Shown piece after piece: positions 51,933 to 61,332 of a stretch of DNA of 64,000 nucleotides (positions are counted from its first letter, which is position 1; each line of letters begins with the position of its first letter). The notes below the pieces were generated by a model. It was not told the origin of the DNA, did not search any database, and saw only the letters and a program-made list of their open reading frames with translations. Source of the stretch: JBMYRH01 sp049602155 (GTDB lineage Bacteria > Myxococcota_A > UBA9042 > PHBI01 > JBMYRH01); NCBI GenBank assembly GCA_049602155.1, contig JBMYRH010000014.1, positions 108,145 to 172,144 of the forward strand, read 5' to 3'. Both the position numbers and the translations under genes were made by a program.

Positions 51933-53258
51933 GTGACGGCGACAGACACAGAATCCAAACGCTCCGACGAGGTCGCGATCACGCCCTTTGGCCTCGTCTG
52001 GGATCTCATGACGTCCCCAGTGACGTTCATGTTGAACAGCAGCGTGCTAGGCATCCTCATCGCCCTTGGCACCTATGTCGGCCAGGGGATGACGGAAGAT
52101 GAGCTGCTGCTAGAGCGCACCTTTGCGGGCACGCGCGCGCTCCTCGGCCTGGGCCTCAACGATCTCACCCAGTCCTGGCTGGTCTGGCTGATGTCCCTCC
52201 TCGTCCTCCTCAACCTCGTCGGGATCGCCCTACGCCACATTGGCCTCACACCGCTGGCTCAACGCCGATGGGAGGGCCCTGGGGTGGGGTACGCGAGCTG
52301 GGATGATCCACGGACGATCGATGAGCTTCGGGGCGCGCTAAAGAGCACCCTGGGACACACCGCCCAGCGTGGGGCCGCCGTCGTCTCACGCAGGGGCTAC
52401 TGGTTGGAGGGCCTGTGTGTCGTCTCCGTCGGCGCCCTTTGCCTGCTGTCCGCGCTGATCATCACCGCCTCGAGCGGCATGGAGGCGCGCCTCGGCCTGC
52501 CAGGTGGTGGCCCTGCGCCCTCCGCAGACGCCGCCCCAACCTTGGCCGTCCGTGTGCTCGAAGATGGCATGTGGATCGAGCGACAGCTGCCCTTCACAGC
52601 CCGCTGCACCGAGACAGCGCTGGTGGATCCACGACGGGGGTGGCGTTGCACCCTGGCTCGCACGGTCTCAGGCCCACCCGGTGCACCGCCCGTGGTGGAT
52701 GAGGTCGCGCTCAACCTTGGCCCTCAGTGGCCGGCAGACGCCTTTGGCCTGACCTTCCACATCGACCGCGAGCGTCCGACGCCAGGGCAGCCTGGGCGGC
52801 TGCGCATCGTGGATCGGGCGAGCGCGACCGAGAAGTTGGTCTACAGCGGCCCCGCAGGGCGCACCGCGACCCTGCCTGATGGGCACGCGTTGACGACCTT
52901 CGCCGGCCCAGATGGGCCCCTGGTCGTGGTCACGCCTCCGGACGCTCCGTCCTACCTCCTGACCCCCGCGGTCGACGCCTACGCGGCGCCTGCCCAGGTC
53001 GGTGAGGCGGCGTTGGCGGCGGTCAGCCCGTGGTGGCTGACCTTGCGCGCGTCCCGTCGACCGGGCGGTGCGCTGCTCTGGACTGGGCTTGGGCTTGTGT
53101 TGCTCGGCCTCTTGGTCCTGATCGTCCCCCGTCATGTTGTAGTCGTCGCTCAGCCGGGGGACGGCGGTGTGACGGTGCGGGCATGGTCATTCAATCGATC
53201 GGGTGCGGCCGCAGAGTTGCAGAGCGCCCTCTCATCACCGACAGGGGGCACCTCATGA
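51933..53258 (+). CDS. ResB/Ccs1-like membrane protein
   Basis: The 441-residue protein has the topology of ResB: three N-terminal membrane helices (TFMLNSSVLGILIALGTYVG, SWLVWLMSLLVLLNLVGIAL, LCVVSVGALCLLSALIITA), a large periplasmic domain of about 210 residues and one last helix (LLWTGLGLVLLGLLVLIV) with a short cytoplasmic tail. The start LVWDLMTSPVTFML matches the family opening (L.SP..T..L). ResB works with ResC/CcsA in heme attachment to cytochrome c; no CcsA-type WWD protein is visible here. GTG 51933 has AAGGG upstream and is preferred over GTG 51876. The next gene overlaps by ATGA. Confidence 0.7.
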   Translation: MTATDTESKRSDEVAITPFGLVWDLMTSPVTFMLNSSVLGILIALGTYVGQGMTEDELLLERTFAGTRALLGLGLNDLTQSWLVWLMSLLVLLNLVGIALRHIGLTPLAQRRWEGPGVGYASWDDPRTIDELRGALKSTLGHTAQRGAAVVSRRGYWLEGLCVVSVGALCLLSALIITASSGMEARLGLPGGGPAPSADAAPTLAVRVLEDGMWIERQLPFTARCTETALVDPRRGWRCTLARTVSGPPGAPPVVDEVALNLGPQWPADAFGLTFHIDRERPTPGQPGRLRIVDRASATEKLVYSGPAGRTATLPDGHALTTFAGPDGPLVVVTPPDAPSYLLTPAVDAYAAPAQVGEAALAAVSPWWLTLRASRRPGGALLWTGLGLVLLGLLVLIVPRHVVVVAQPGDGGVTVRAWSFNRSGAAAELQSALSSPTGGTS

Positions 53259-54415
53259 TGGGGCGCCTCATCGCTGTCGTCCTCGCAGCGTCTGCGGTCG
53301 CCGTCGAGGTGACCGGGTCGTCGCCTGGGGGCCCAGGTTTTAGCCTCGCCCTCGCGGCGCTCATCGCGTCGCATCGAACGACCGGTGCCCTGGCGAGCCT
53401 CTTGGCCGTCGCGGCGCTGGGGGTCAGCTTGGGCGACGGGGACCCGACGCTCTTGAGCCCGATGGCGTGGCTAGGGCACGTGATGCTCGGGGTGGCCATG
53501 GGGGTCGTGGCGCGGCACGCGGATGGCCCGACCGTCAGGGCGTCTTACGGGCAGCCCTCGGTGCTCTTGGTGGGCATCATCGCGATGGCGGCCTTCACGG
53601 CCATCCTCCCTGATGGCCTCGTCCATTGGATGAATGCCGACGGGACCCCGCTACAGCTCAGTATGACGCTGTCTGAGCCTGCATCAGCCAAGCAGCTGCC
53701 GGTGCTCGTGCCGGCGACCCTCGCGTATGCGGCGCCGCTCGCTGCGATCAGCGACTGGGCGATCTGGCTCGCTGCCCTCGCTGGCCTCCTAGTGACGCTC
53801 TCTGCCCTGATGACGCAGGGGCTGATGACGCGAGTCGCGACCGCGAGCGTGGTGATCCTCGCCGCGGCCTTGGTCACACCGGCCGTCGCTGACTTGGTTG
53901 AGCTCGCGGGTGGTGGCCCTGTCGCTCTCCCGTCTGCCGCCGAATTGATCGTTGAGCTGGGCTGGACCTCGGGTGGGGTCACTGGGCTCACCCTTCAGTC
54001 GCTGCCCGAGCAAGGCCACCTGACCTTCGCGTCACGGCCAGTCACGAGCACACTCCGCCTGGCGATTGGCTTGGCTCTGTTGCTGTGGCTGTGGACCCGC
54101 CGCACGGGGCGACCGGCCCTGAATGTTCAGCCCGTCGCGCAGTCGTGGACTTGGGTGGGCGTGGCAGCTGGGCTCGTGGCCTGGTTTGGCTTCATGGCCT
54201 TCGTGAGCGGAGCGCGCGCGGATGCCGTCGCGCCGTGGGGCCCTGACCCTGTCGCATACAGCGCCCTCGCGGGCGCCGTGATCGTCTTCGCGGCGGGCAT
54301 CGGCGGCCTCTTTGATGAGCGCTCGGCGCGCTGGGCGACCGCGCTCGAGCTCCTCGCGTTGGGGATCTGGTGTTGTGGGCTCGTCGCGCCGACCGCTGGG
54401 TGGTTGTCGGTGTGA
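53255..54415 (+). CDS. Polytopic inner-membrane protein of unknown family
   Basis: The 386-residue protein has about ten hydrophobic segments (first LIAVVLAASAVAVEV; others at LASLLAVAALGVSL, SVLLVGIIAMAAFTAIL, WAIWLAALAGLLVTLSALM, ASVVILAAALVTPAV) and no recognisable domain. There is no WWD or conserved His pattern as in CcsA, so it is not an obvious heme exporter. The two periplasmic loops (about 130-165 and 260-290) are moderate in size. It overlaps the ResB-like gene at its start (ATGATG) and the DUF1287-like gene at its end (GTGA), which places it in a coupled operon. It may be the diverged partner of the ResB-like protein; that is inference. Confidence 0.65.
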   Translation: MMGRLIAVVLAASAVAVEVTGSSPGGPGFSLALAALIASHRTTGALASLLAVAALGVSLGDGDPTLLSPMAWLGHVMLGVAMGVVARHADGPTVRASYGQPSVLLVGIIAMAAFTAILPDGLVHWMNADGTPLQLSMTLSEPASAKQLPVLVPATLAYAAPLAAISDWAIWLAALAGLLVTLSALMTQGLMTRVATASVVILAAALVTPAVADLVELAGGGPVALPSAAELIVELGWTSGGVTGLTLQSLPEQGHLTFASRPVTSTLRLAIGLALLLWLWTRRTGRPALNVQPVAQSWTWVGVAAGLVAWFGFMAFVSGARADAVAPWGPDPVAYSALAGAVIVFAAGIGGLFDERSARWATALELLALGIWCCGLVAPTAGWLSV

Positions 54416-55335
54416 GTGAGCTCGATCCGTTCACGCCGAAGCTCTCCTCCAATCGCGCCCGCCTCTCACGGCGACCTCGGCGCTCTAATCCGCTGATGAT
54501 GCTGATCGTGGCCTCCGCTGTGCTCTCACTCATCGGGTGGGCTTGGTACGCGGTGTTCAGCCCGCTGTTCGAAGATCCGCAGAGCTGGATCGCGAAAGAG
54601 CGCACCATGCGCAGGGCGGTCGTTGAGGTGCTCACCGGCAGCGTCGAGCAAGACACCGGCGCGTCGTCGCTGACCCCGTGGCCCCCGCCCCTCGATGGCA
54701 CTCAGCGGGAGCTCGTCGCTTGCGCCGAGGCTCAGGTGGCCCGAGGGGTGCGACTTTCGACCTCCTATCACGCGGTGGCGTACCCCTGGGGGGACCTCTC
54801 GGACTACCTTGGGGGCTCTCCGGACCTGATCGTACGCTGTCTACGGGCTGTGGGGCTCGATCTCCAGCAGCTGATCCACATCGATCGCGCCAAGCACCCC
54901 CGCCGCTATCCGCTGCACCTCTGGTCAGCCTCGCGACCCGACCGCAGCATCGATCATCGCCGCCTGGCGAACCTCCATGTCTTCGCCCGCACCTTCGCTG
55001 AGGTCCTGCCTACCGTCGCAGACACGGTGGAGAAGCGCGCGGCGTTTCACCCCGGCGACCTCGTCTTCTGGACGAGCAACGCAGGCGGCGAGCACCCCAG
55101 CTTGGCGGGGCTCGTGCTCGACCGCCGAAACAGCGAGGGCCAGCCCCTCGTCACGACGCTGGTCCCCTCAGAGCGCGTGATGAGCGACACACATGTGCTG
55201 ACCGATTGGCCGATCACGGGCCACTTTCGCGTCAAGCCTGGCGACCTGCTGGAGCGCTTCTTAGACACCAACCCCCACGCCACCCTTAAGCCTCGCCCTC
55301 CTAAAGAGACCGCGGGCGCCAGCCAAGGGAGCTGA
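54412..55335 (+). CDS. DUF1287-like protein with the catalytic Cys replaced
   Basis: The 307-residue protein has an N-terminal basic stretch, one membrane helix (about 29-50, MMLIVASAVLSLIGWAWYAV) and a DUF1287 (NlpC/P60-like fold) domain (about 95-295). Matching elements are YHAVAYPWGDLS, IVRCLRAVGLDLQQLIH, DRSIDHRRLANL, FHPGDLVFW and the terminal ITGHFRV. In the family the nucleophile lies in GVCTDV; here the corresponding residues are GGSPDL, so Cys is Ser. The partner His is kept in EHPSLAG. It starts at GTG 54412, overlapping the previous stop. An inactive or Ser-dependent domain are both possible. Confidence 0.8.
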   Translation: MSELDPFTPKLSSNRARLSRRPRRSNPLMMLIVASAVLSLIGWAWYAVFSPLFEDPQSWIAKERTMRRAVVEVLTGSVEQDTGASSLTPWPPPLDGTQRELVACAEAQVARGVRLSTSYHAVAYPWGDLSDYLGGSPDLIVRCLRAVGLDLQQLIHIDRAKHPRRYPLHLWSASRPDRSIDHRRLANLHVFARTFAEVLPTVADTVEKRAAFHPGDLVFWTSNAGGEHPSLAGLVLDRRNSEGQPLVTTLVPSERVMSDTHVLTDWPITGHFRVKPGDLLERFLDTNPHATLKPRPPKETAGASQGS

Positions 55336-55338
55336 GCC

Positions 55339-56211
55339 ATGCCCTCTCCTTGGGAGCACCTCGGCCGAACGTGGCTGAACACGCGCGGGTTTGCGAGCCG
55401 CTTTATTCGGACGCCTGTAGGGAAGCAGCACTACTTCGAGTGCGGTGCAGAGGACCCGGCGCGCCCGACCTTGGTCGCCCTCCATGGGCTCAGCTCCGGG
55501 GCGACCCCGATGGGGCCCGTCCTGCGTAAACTCACCTCGCATTATGGGCGCATCATCGCACCTGACATGGCCGGTCATGGGTTCAGTGATGACCCAGACT
55601 CCCTGACGGTGGACGCCATCTACGAGGGCATCATCCCGCTGCTCGAGTCGGCCCTTAAGGGCCCAGCGGTCTTCTTCGGCCACTCCCTGGGTGGGGCTGT
55701 CTCGTTGCGGATCGCGATTGAGCGCCCTGACCTCGTCAGTGGCCTGGTCTTGCTCTCACCGGCTGGGGCGCCGACGCCTGCCGATGCCCACGAGGCGTGG
55801 ATCGAGCGCTTTCAGATGATCGATCAGGAGGCGGCGGCGGCCTTCGTCCAAGACCTCTACATGAAGTCACCGGCGTTCTTGCCCATCGTGGCGTGGACCT
55901 GCCGGCGGCTCTTCCGCCGTGACCCCGTGCGCCAACTCTTGGCCTCGACCCGCCGCGACCACGCGCTGACAGGGGAGCAACTCAACGGGCTCACTGTCCC
56001 GGTTCGCTTCATCTGGGGCGAGGCTGAGCGCACGCTGCTCAAGGTCCACCGCGACTTCTTTATCGCCCACCTTCCGCTGCATGCGGACGTGGTGACCCCG
56101 CGCCACTTCACGCACTGCCCCTACCTTGAGTACCCCGATCAGGTCGCGGCCCTCGTCGCTGGGTTTGTGGCGCAACGCCTTGCGCAAGAGCCTCTGGCGG
56201 CCACGGCCTAG
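55339..56211 (+). CDS. Alpha/beta-fold hydrolase
   Basis: The 290-residue protein is a typical alpha/beta hydrolase: LVALHGLSSGA (oxyanion turn), APDMAGHGFSDDP, nucleophile elbow FFGHSLGGAVSLR, acid region VRFIWGEAERTL and His in FTHCPYLEYP. The acid appears as Glu in WGEAE rather than the usual Asp, which is tolerated in this fold. There is no signal peptide, so it is cytoplasmic. It follows the DUF1287-like gene by three bases and closes the ResB-like operon. The substrate is unknown. Confidence 0.88.
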   Translation: MPSPWEHLGRTWLNTRGFASRFIRTPVGKQHYFECGAEDPARPTLVALHGLSSGATPMGPVLRKLTSHYGRIIAPDMAGHGFSDDPDSLTVDAIYEGIIPLLESALKGPAVFFGHSLGGAVSLRIAIERPDLVSGLVLLSPAGAPTPADAHEAWIERFQMIDQEAAAAFVQDLYMKSPAFLPIVAWTCRRLFRRDPVRQLLASTRRDHALTGEQLNGLTVPVRFIWGEAERTLLKVHRDFFIAHLPLHADVVTPRHFTHCPYLEYPDQVAALVAGFVAQRLAQEPLAATA

Positions 56212-59200
56212 AAGATCAGGTAGCCGTAGAGGTCGTAGAGGCCGCGGACGACCTCGATGTTCTCGACGATGTTGGTGACCCGCCACTTGTAGTAGTCGAG
56301 GTCGGTGTCCCCCGCCGCCTCGGCGGCCTCATAGTCGGCCAAGTAGAGGTTGGCGCGGGTGAGCATCGACGCGCCCACGCTGACGAGGTTCGGGTCGCCG
56401 AGCTGCGTGGCTTGGTAGGTGCGGTTATTGAAGGGGTCCGTGAAGCTCACGAGCAGCGCCGGGTCTGCAGGCGTGATGGCCTCACCAGAGCCCTCGAGCC
56501 AGATCTTCGCCGAGTCGTTAAACGTGTTGTCGTAGTTCGCGTTCAAGTACGCCATGCCGTACCAAAGCGCGTAGAGCTGCACGGAGAAGCTCGTGGACGG
56601 GTCGATGGCCCCTCGGCTAGCCGCCAAGGCCTGCTCCTCTTCGGTCGCGAAGGGGTCCGGGGGCACGTAGTTGCCCGAGTCGTCGATGGTCCCGCCGAAG
56701 AGACTGAAGTCATCGGACAGGATGCCGCTGAAGAGGCGCTGCATCTCGGGCTTGAAGCTGCTGTAGAAGGAGATCGCCCATTGGTCCAAGCTCGACGACG
56801 TGTCCACGCCCAAGAAGTACGTGTCAGGGCTTGAGAGCACCTCGATGGCGGTGATCTTGTCGTAGAAGCTCCCGACCCACTTCAGCTTGTCGTAGAAGTA
56901 GTAGCCCGTCTCCACGTCGTAGATGCTCTCGAGGTAGCGCCCGGTCCCGAGGCCGATGTTGGCGTCCGCGCACCAGTAGTCCAGATCCCAACCCCATGTG
57001 TCGCCACACAGCTCTTGGGGGTTCTTGTCAAAGGCCCACCAGTAGCCCTCGTTGAAGTCCCGGGTGTAGGCCCCAGGCTCCGGGATGGCCAAGACCTCCT
57101 GGAAGAACGCCATGCCGTCGCGCACCGCTGAGGTGCCGGACAGCCCGCCATCGATTGCCTGGGCCCAAGGGACGTCCTCGATCTCGTAGGCGGCCGCGTC
57201 ATCCCGCATCCACTCCCAGGTGTCGGCGTCATACCATTGGCCGAAGACCCAGTGGTCAAACTGCGTCTTGATCGGGAAGAAGTAGGTCCAATAGATCCGC
57301 ATCTGATAGTCCCACTCATCGAAGAAGATGCGGTCGCGCTGGAAGTTATTGAACCAGTAGTAGTTGCGGTAGCGGTCGATGAGGTCGCCGACGATCTCCG
57401 CCGCGTCCGCGCCCGCATCAAAGGCCGCGCAGGTCGGCGTCCCCTCGGAGTATTCATCCGAGCAAAAGCGGTAGGGCACCTCCCATTTGCTCCACGGCGC
57501 GTCGCCGGTGAGCTGGTCTGCGTATGAGGTGCTCTGGCCCATCAGCTGGGCGACCTCGGGGGTGTAGGGCAGGGTCGAGCGTGCGCTGATGCCCGCGGTC
57601 CCGCCGAACATCTTGGGGATCTTCGTGTAGTGCCTGAAGTCCCGAAGCACCCTGTCCAAGGTGAAGGGACGGTCATAGCTCCCGTCACTGTACGCCTCGA
57701 GCTCGAGCAGGGGCTCATCCGGGGCCTGATCAAAGACCTCGACCAGCTGCCCGTAGCCGAATTTGATCGCCGCCACGTCGTAGGGACCGAGCCCCGCCGT
57801 GTCGAGGTTGAAGCGGCTCGCGTAGTCCATGATCGAGCTGTACTGATACTCCCGCACGCGCCCATCGATCTCAGGCTGCGTCAGCGTCCCCAAGGGCTTG
57901 GGGTTATCCCCCCTCAGCGTCCAATACTCCGGGTGATAGTTCAGCGCATCGGTCGAGGCCTCAAAGTTGTGCCTCAGCCCGAGCGTATGCCCGACCTCGT
58001 GCTCGGCCGTGGCCCGGAAGACCGCCTGGGCGATCTTCTCATGAATCGCCTCCGGGCTCTCGTCTTTGAGCGAGAGCGCCAGCCCCGCGATGGCGTCGTC
58101 ATAGAAGGTCGCCATCAGCATGTTGCGTTTCGCAAAGCGTCGCATCCGATCAAGGCTCCGCGCCTTGTACTCTTTGGACGACCACCAGACCGGAGAGACC
58201 CGGCTCTGAAGCGCTGGGGGCATCGACACCAGCGGCGTGTCGGGCCCCATCTGGCCCACGCCCTTCATGGCGATGATGTGAGGGTCGCTCATCAAGAGGT
58301 CCTCAAACTGCGTGTCCTGGACCCGCGCGAGCTGCCCCGACGTCCAGCCCGCGGGGCGCTTGAAGCGCTCGATGCCGGGCTTGTGCGCGGCGTGATGGCT
58401 CGGCCCGGGCGGCCGCTCACTGCGCTTGTCGTGCTTGTCATGGGAGGGGGGGCCCGCGCCTTGATGCTTCTCCGCGAAGGCCTTGAGTTCATCGATGGAG
58501 CGCCGAGACGACTGACTCCCGCCAGCCTTGAGGTCGTGGAGGTACTGCTTGACGTTGTCGCCCAGCGCGAAGTCCTCGGGGTCGATGCGGCCATTTAGGA
58601 GCTCGACGATGTCGCGCCCGCTCGTGGCGTACTCGATGACCGACGCGCCGTAGACGTAGGCGTCGGCCGCGAAGATCTGCCCCGTCACCGGGTCCGACGC
58701 AGACGGTCCATAGCCCAAGAGCCCTGCGCGGGTGGGCTGCTCGACCCACCACAAGTGACTGTAGCGGAGGTCACCGTTGGCTTCGCCTCGATACGTGATC
58801 TCGCCGGTCTCGGCGTCTCGCTCTTGGCTGTTGACCCGGAGCTCAAACATCCGCGGGGCGGCTTTGCCGGTCAGCGTTGAGACCGTCTCTCGGAAGGCGG
58901 CGTCCCACTGCTCGGCCACCTGCGCGGCGACCCCCAGCATCGACTCCGGGAAGTCCGGGGAGAGGTAATACACGATGGGCTTGGGCGTCCGCTGCGCGTA
59001 GGGGATGGCCTGCCCCGCCTCGTCGACGCTCTCTTCCCAGATGTTGAAGCGGTTGATGTGGTAGGTGCGCTCGCTCTGAACCTCGCCGTAGAGCGGGTCG
59101 TAGCCATAGCGCTCGGTCCGGAAGTAGCCGAACTTGTCGAACATCGGCAGGCGCACCAAGTTCGCGTCTTGAGTCGCGTAGGGGTCCGACGAGATGTCCG

Positions 59201-60182
59201 AGGGCTGCCCCTGGTCATCATCGCTGTTGTCCGGGCCACCGGCGCCCTCGTCATCGGTGACCGGGGTGCGGTTGCCGTTCTCATCCCAGCGCACGCGGAT
59301 GGGCTTGCCGTCGGCGTCTCGGGCGACGGCGTTATCGGGGTAAGAGAGCGGCTCGTAGCCTGTGTCCACGGCGTCGACGCGCAGAAACGCGCTGCGGACC
59401 GAGATCACCGCTGGCGCACAGTCGTAGTTGCCGTACCACCAGCAGGCGGGCTCGTAGTAGATGTCGCCGTAATAATCCTCCCAGCCGATCTCCTCGGGCT
59501 TCACAAAGATCCGAGTGACCATGTCTAAGTAGTGCGCCTCTTCGACCTCACGCATGCCCGACATGTGGGTGTAGTCCAGCCACCTGTCGCCCTCTTTGAC
59601 GCCCAAGAGCAGGCTGTCGGGGTCGCTCGGGTCCTCGATGAAGTACGCCACTGGGTCTTGCTCGAGCCCCTCGACCCAGAAGTGGAAGTTCGTCACCAGG
59701 TTCTGGGACCAGTCCACGCGGATGTAGTCGCGGTCGTACCAGACGCGGTCGCTCGTGTTCTCGTCGAGCACGTTGGTCTGCTCGCCTGTCGAGGTGTTGT
59801 ACTCCCGCATCAGGTCCACGTGGCCCTTGATGGCGAAGACCGCCATCGGCGCGGCGTCTGGCGTGTCGTTGACGTGGGGGAGGACGCGCCAGGCGATGAG
59901 GTGGTTCTCTTGGACCTCCCAGCGGATGCGCGAGACCTCATCCTGCTCACCGATAAACGTGAACCCGGTGTCATAAGGGGCCTCGATGACGGTCCGGCGC
60001 ATGAACCACTCACCGGTGAAGACCGATTTCTTGAGCAGCCCGGGCTGGCTCCGATCGATGAGGCCGACGTCTTGGGCACAGCCGTGGAGGCTGAGCGCGC
60101 CGATGAGCAGGGTGAGCATCAGGGCGACGAGCCGCTGGAGGCTACCCGAGCGCTTTAACATGGGGTGGAGCAAGGTCTTCAT
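56208..60182 (-). CDS. Very large zinc metzincin lipoprotein
   Basis: The 1324-residue protein has a lipoprotein signal (LVALMLTLLIGALSLHGC) and, after a beta-rich N-terminal half, an elongated zinc motif HEVGHTLGLRH at about residue 728 (three His, Glu base) and a Met-turn SIMDYAS near residue 783, the metzincin hallmarks. Flanking sequence resembles the DUF5117/DUF4953 type metalloproteases (RHNFEASTDALNYH). The C-terminal region (about 1000-1324) is alpha-rich with many Tyr and Trp. It would cleave proteins at the cell surface or outside. Its ATG overlaps the stop of the Cys-rich repeat lipoprotein by ATGA, so both are probably co-translated. ATG 60161 is an alternative start. Confidence 0.88.
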   Translation of the reverse strand: MKTLLHPMLKRSGSLQRLVALMLTLLIGALSLHGCAQDVGLIDRSQPGLLKKSVFTGEWFMRRTVIEAPYDTGFTFIGEQDEVSRIRWEVQENHLIAWRVLPHVNDTPDAAPMAVFAIKGHVDLMREYNTSTGEQTNVLDENTSDRVWYDRDYIRVDWSQNLVTNFHFWVEGLEQDPVAYFIEDPSDPDSLLLGVKEGDRWLDYTHMSGMREVEEAHYLDMVTRIFVKPEEIGWEDYYGDIYYEPACWWYGNYDCAPAVISVRSAFLRVDAVDTGYEPLSYPDNAVARDADGKPIRVRWDENGNRTPVTDDEGAGGPDNSDDDQGQPSDISSDPYATQDANLVRLPMFDKFGYFRTERYGYDPLYGEVQSERTYHINRFNIWEESVDEAGQAIPYAQRTPKPIVYYLSPDFPESMLGVAAQVAEQWDAAFRETVSTLTGKAAPRMFELRVNSQERDAETGEITYRGEANGDLRYSHLWWVEQPTRAGLLGYGPSASDPVTGQIFAADAYVYGASVIEYATSGRDIVELLNGRIDPEDFALGDNVKQYLHDLKAGGSQSSRRSIDELKAFAEKHQGAGPPSHDKHDKRSERPPGPSHHAAHKPGIERFKRPAGWTSGQLARVQDTQFEDLLMSDPHIIAMKGVGQMGPDTPLVSMPPALQSRVSPVWWSSKEYKARSLDRMRRFAKRNMLMATFYDDAIAGLALSLKDESPEAIHEKIAQAVFRATAEHEVGHTLGLRHNFEASTDALNYHPEYWTLRGDNPKPLGTLTQPEIDGRVREYQYSSIMDYASRFNLDTAGLGPYDVAAIKFGYGQLVEVFDQAPDEPLLELEAYSDGSYDRPFTLDRVLRDFRHYTKIPKMFGGTAGISARSTLPYTPEVAQLMGQSTSYADQLTGDAPWSKWEVPYRFCSDEYSEGTPTCAAFDAGADAAEIVGDLIDRYRNYYWFNNFQRDRIFFDEWDYQMRIYWTYFFPIKTQFDHWVFGQWYDADTWEWMRDDAAAYEIEDVPWAQAIDGGLSGTSAVRDGMAFFQEVLAIPEPGAYTRDFNEGYWWAFDKNPQELCGDTWGWDLDYWCADANIGLGTGRYLESIYDVETGYYFYDKLKWVGSFYDKITAIEVLSSPDTYFLGVDTSSSLDQWAISFYSSFKPEMQRLFSGILSDDFSLFGGTIDDSGNYVPPDPFATEEEQALAASRGAIDPSTSFSVQLYALWYGMAYLNANYDNTFNDSAKIWLEGSGEAITPADPALLVSFTDPFNNRTYQATQLGDPNLVSVGASMLTRANLYLADYEAAEAAGDTDLDYYKWRVTNIVENIEVVRGLYDLYGYLIF

Positions 60183-61264
60183 GGGCAGGCCTTCGGGAAC
60201 GTGCCGGTGGGGTCTTCGCCGCCATCGGTGTTGCAGTCGTATTCGTCGTCACCCCAGCCACAGCCGCCTTCGCAGCTCTCGGACTGGATGGTGCTCCCTT
60301 CGCACCAGCGCAAGAGCAGCCCGTCGCAGCAGCCCTCCTCGGTCAGCCCCCCGCAGGGGTCCGCTGGGGGTGAGCCGGGGCACGCCTTTGGCAGGCCACC
60401 GGGGTCGGCGCCGCCGTCGGACTCGCAGTAATACCCCGAGCCATCGACCCAGCCGCACTGGCCGTCGTACTGGGTGCAGTCGTCGGTCACCAGCTCACCG
60501 TCGTCACACCAGGTGGCGACCTGGCCGTCGCAGCAGCCGTCGTAGGTGATCTCGCCGCAGCCCCCCGGGCTGCTCACGCAGCTGCCGCCTTGGCAGGTCG
60601 CGCCCTCGCCGCAGGTGCCGCAGGTGCCCCCGCAGCCGTCATCGCCGCAGCTCACCCCTTGGCAGTTGGGCGTGCAGTCTGGTGGTGGATCGGAGCCCGG
60701 GCAGTCCTTTGGCAGGTCTCCGCTGGGATCGACGCCTCCGTCAGAGCCGCAGTAATAGCCGAGGTCGGCGACCCAGCCGCAGGCCAAGTCGCCCGCGCAG
60801 TCCGTCTCGGAGAGCTCACCATCTTCGCACCAGACCGCCACCTGCCCCTGACAGCACCCCTCGTAGGTGATGCCCCCGCAGGGGTCGACCTCGGCGACGT
60901 TGCAGGTGCCCGTCGCGTCGATGCACACCGCGTCCGCGTCACAGGCCCCGCAGCTGCCCCCGCAGCCGTCGGAACCACAGGCCTTGCCGTCGCAGTCGGG
61001 CACGCACTCATAGCTGGCGCACAGCCCGGACTGACAGCTTTGCCCGGCCTCGCAGGTCCCGCACTGGCCAAAGCAGCCGTCAAAGCCGCAATTCTTCCCG
61101 TCGCAATCCGGCACACACGGGGTGGCCACCTCGTCGATGAGCGCGTTATCGCTCTGGCTCGGCGTCGGTAAGGAGACAGAGGGACCTGCACTGACGCTGC
61201 AGCCAATCAGGCTGGCGCAGGCGCAGAGGAGGATGAGACGTAGCGTGACAGACGGAGCGTTCAT
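60179..61264 (-). CDS. Cysteine-rich lipoprotein with two interleaved repeat types
   Basis: The 361-residue protein has a lipoprotein signal (LILLCACASLIGC). It alternates two modules. Type 1 (three copies) is C.P.CDGK.CG.DGC.G.CG.C, a disulphide knot pattern. Type 2 (three copies) is CGGITYEGCC.GQVA.WC..GEL...C...CGW....YYC.SDGG.DP.G..PK.CPG. The type 2 module occurs in many myxobacterial surface proteins as a binding unit of unknown ligand. The gene is coupled by ATGA to the metzincin downstream, suggesting that the two act together, for example as a docking or inhibitor partner; that is inference. Confidence 0.85.
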   Translation of the reverse strand: MNAPSVTLRLILLCACASLIGCSVSAGPSVSLPTPSQSDNALIDEVATPCVPDCDGKNCGFDGCFGQCGTCEAGQSCQSGLCASYECVPDCDGKACGSDGCGGSCGACDADAVCIDATGTCNVAEVDPCGGITYEGCCQGQVAVWCEDGELSETDCAGDLACGWVADLGYYCGSDGGVDPSGDLPKDCPGSDPPPDCTPNCQGVSCGDDGCGGTCGTCGEGATCQGGSCVSSPGGCGEITYDGCCDGQVATWCDDGELVTDDCTQYDGQCGWVDGSGYYCESDGGADPGGLPKACPGSPPADPCGGLTEEGCCDGLLLRWCEGSTIQSESCEGGCGWGDDEYDCNTDGGEDPTGTFPKACP

Positions 61265-61332
61265 GCCCCTATCGTCTCAAATGCGAGCCGCCTCGGCCAG
61301 TCGACTCACTGAGCGCCGCTTAAAGGCGCGCC

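Noticed and set aside
57630..58598. 322-codon open frame on the plus strand inside the metzincin gene
   Set aside because: It mirrors the minus-strand coding sequence that holds the zinc motif; composition is Arg/Val-rich shadow sequence without signal or domain.
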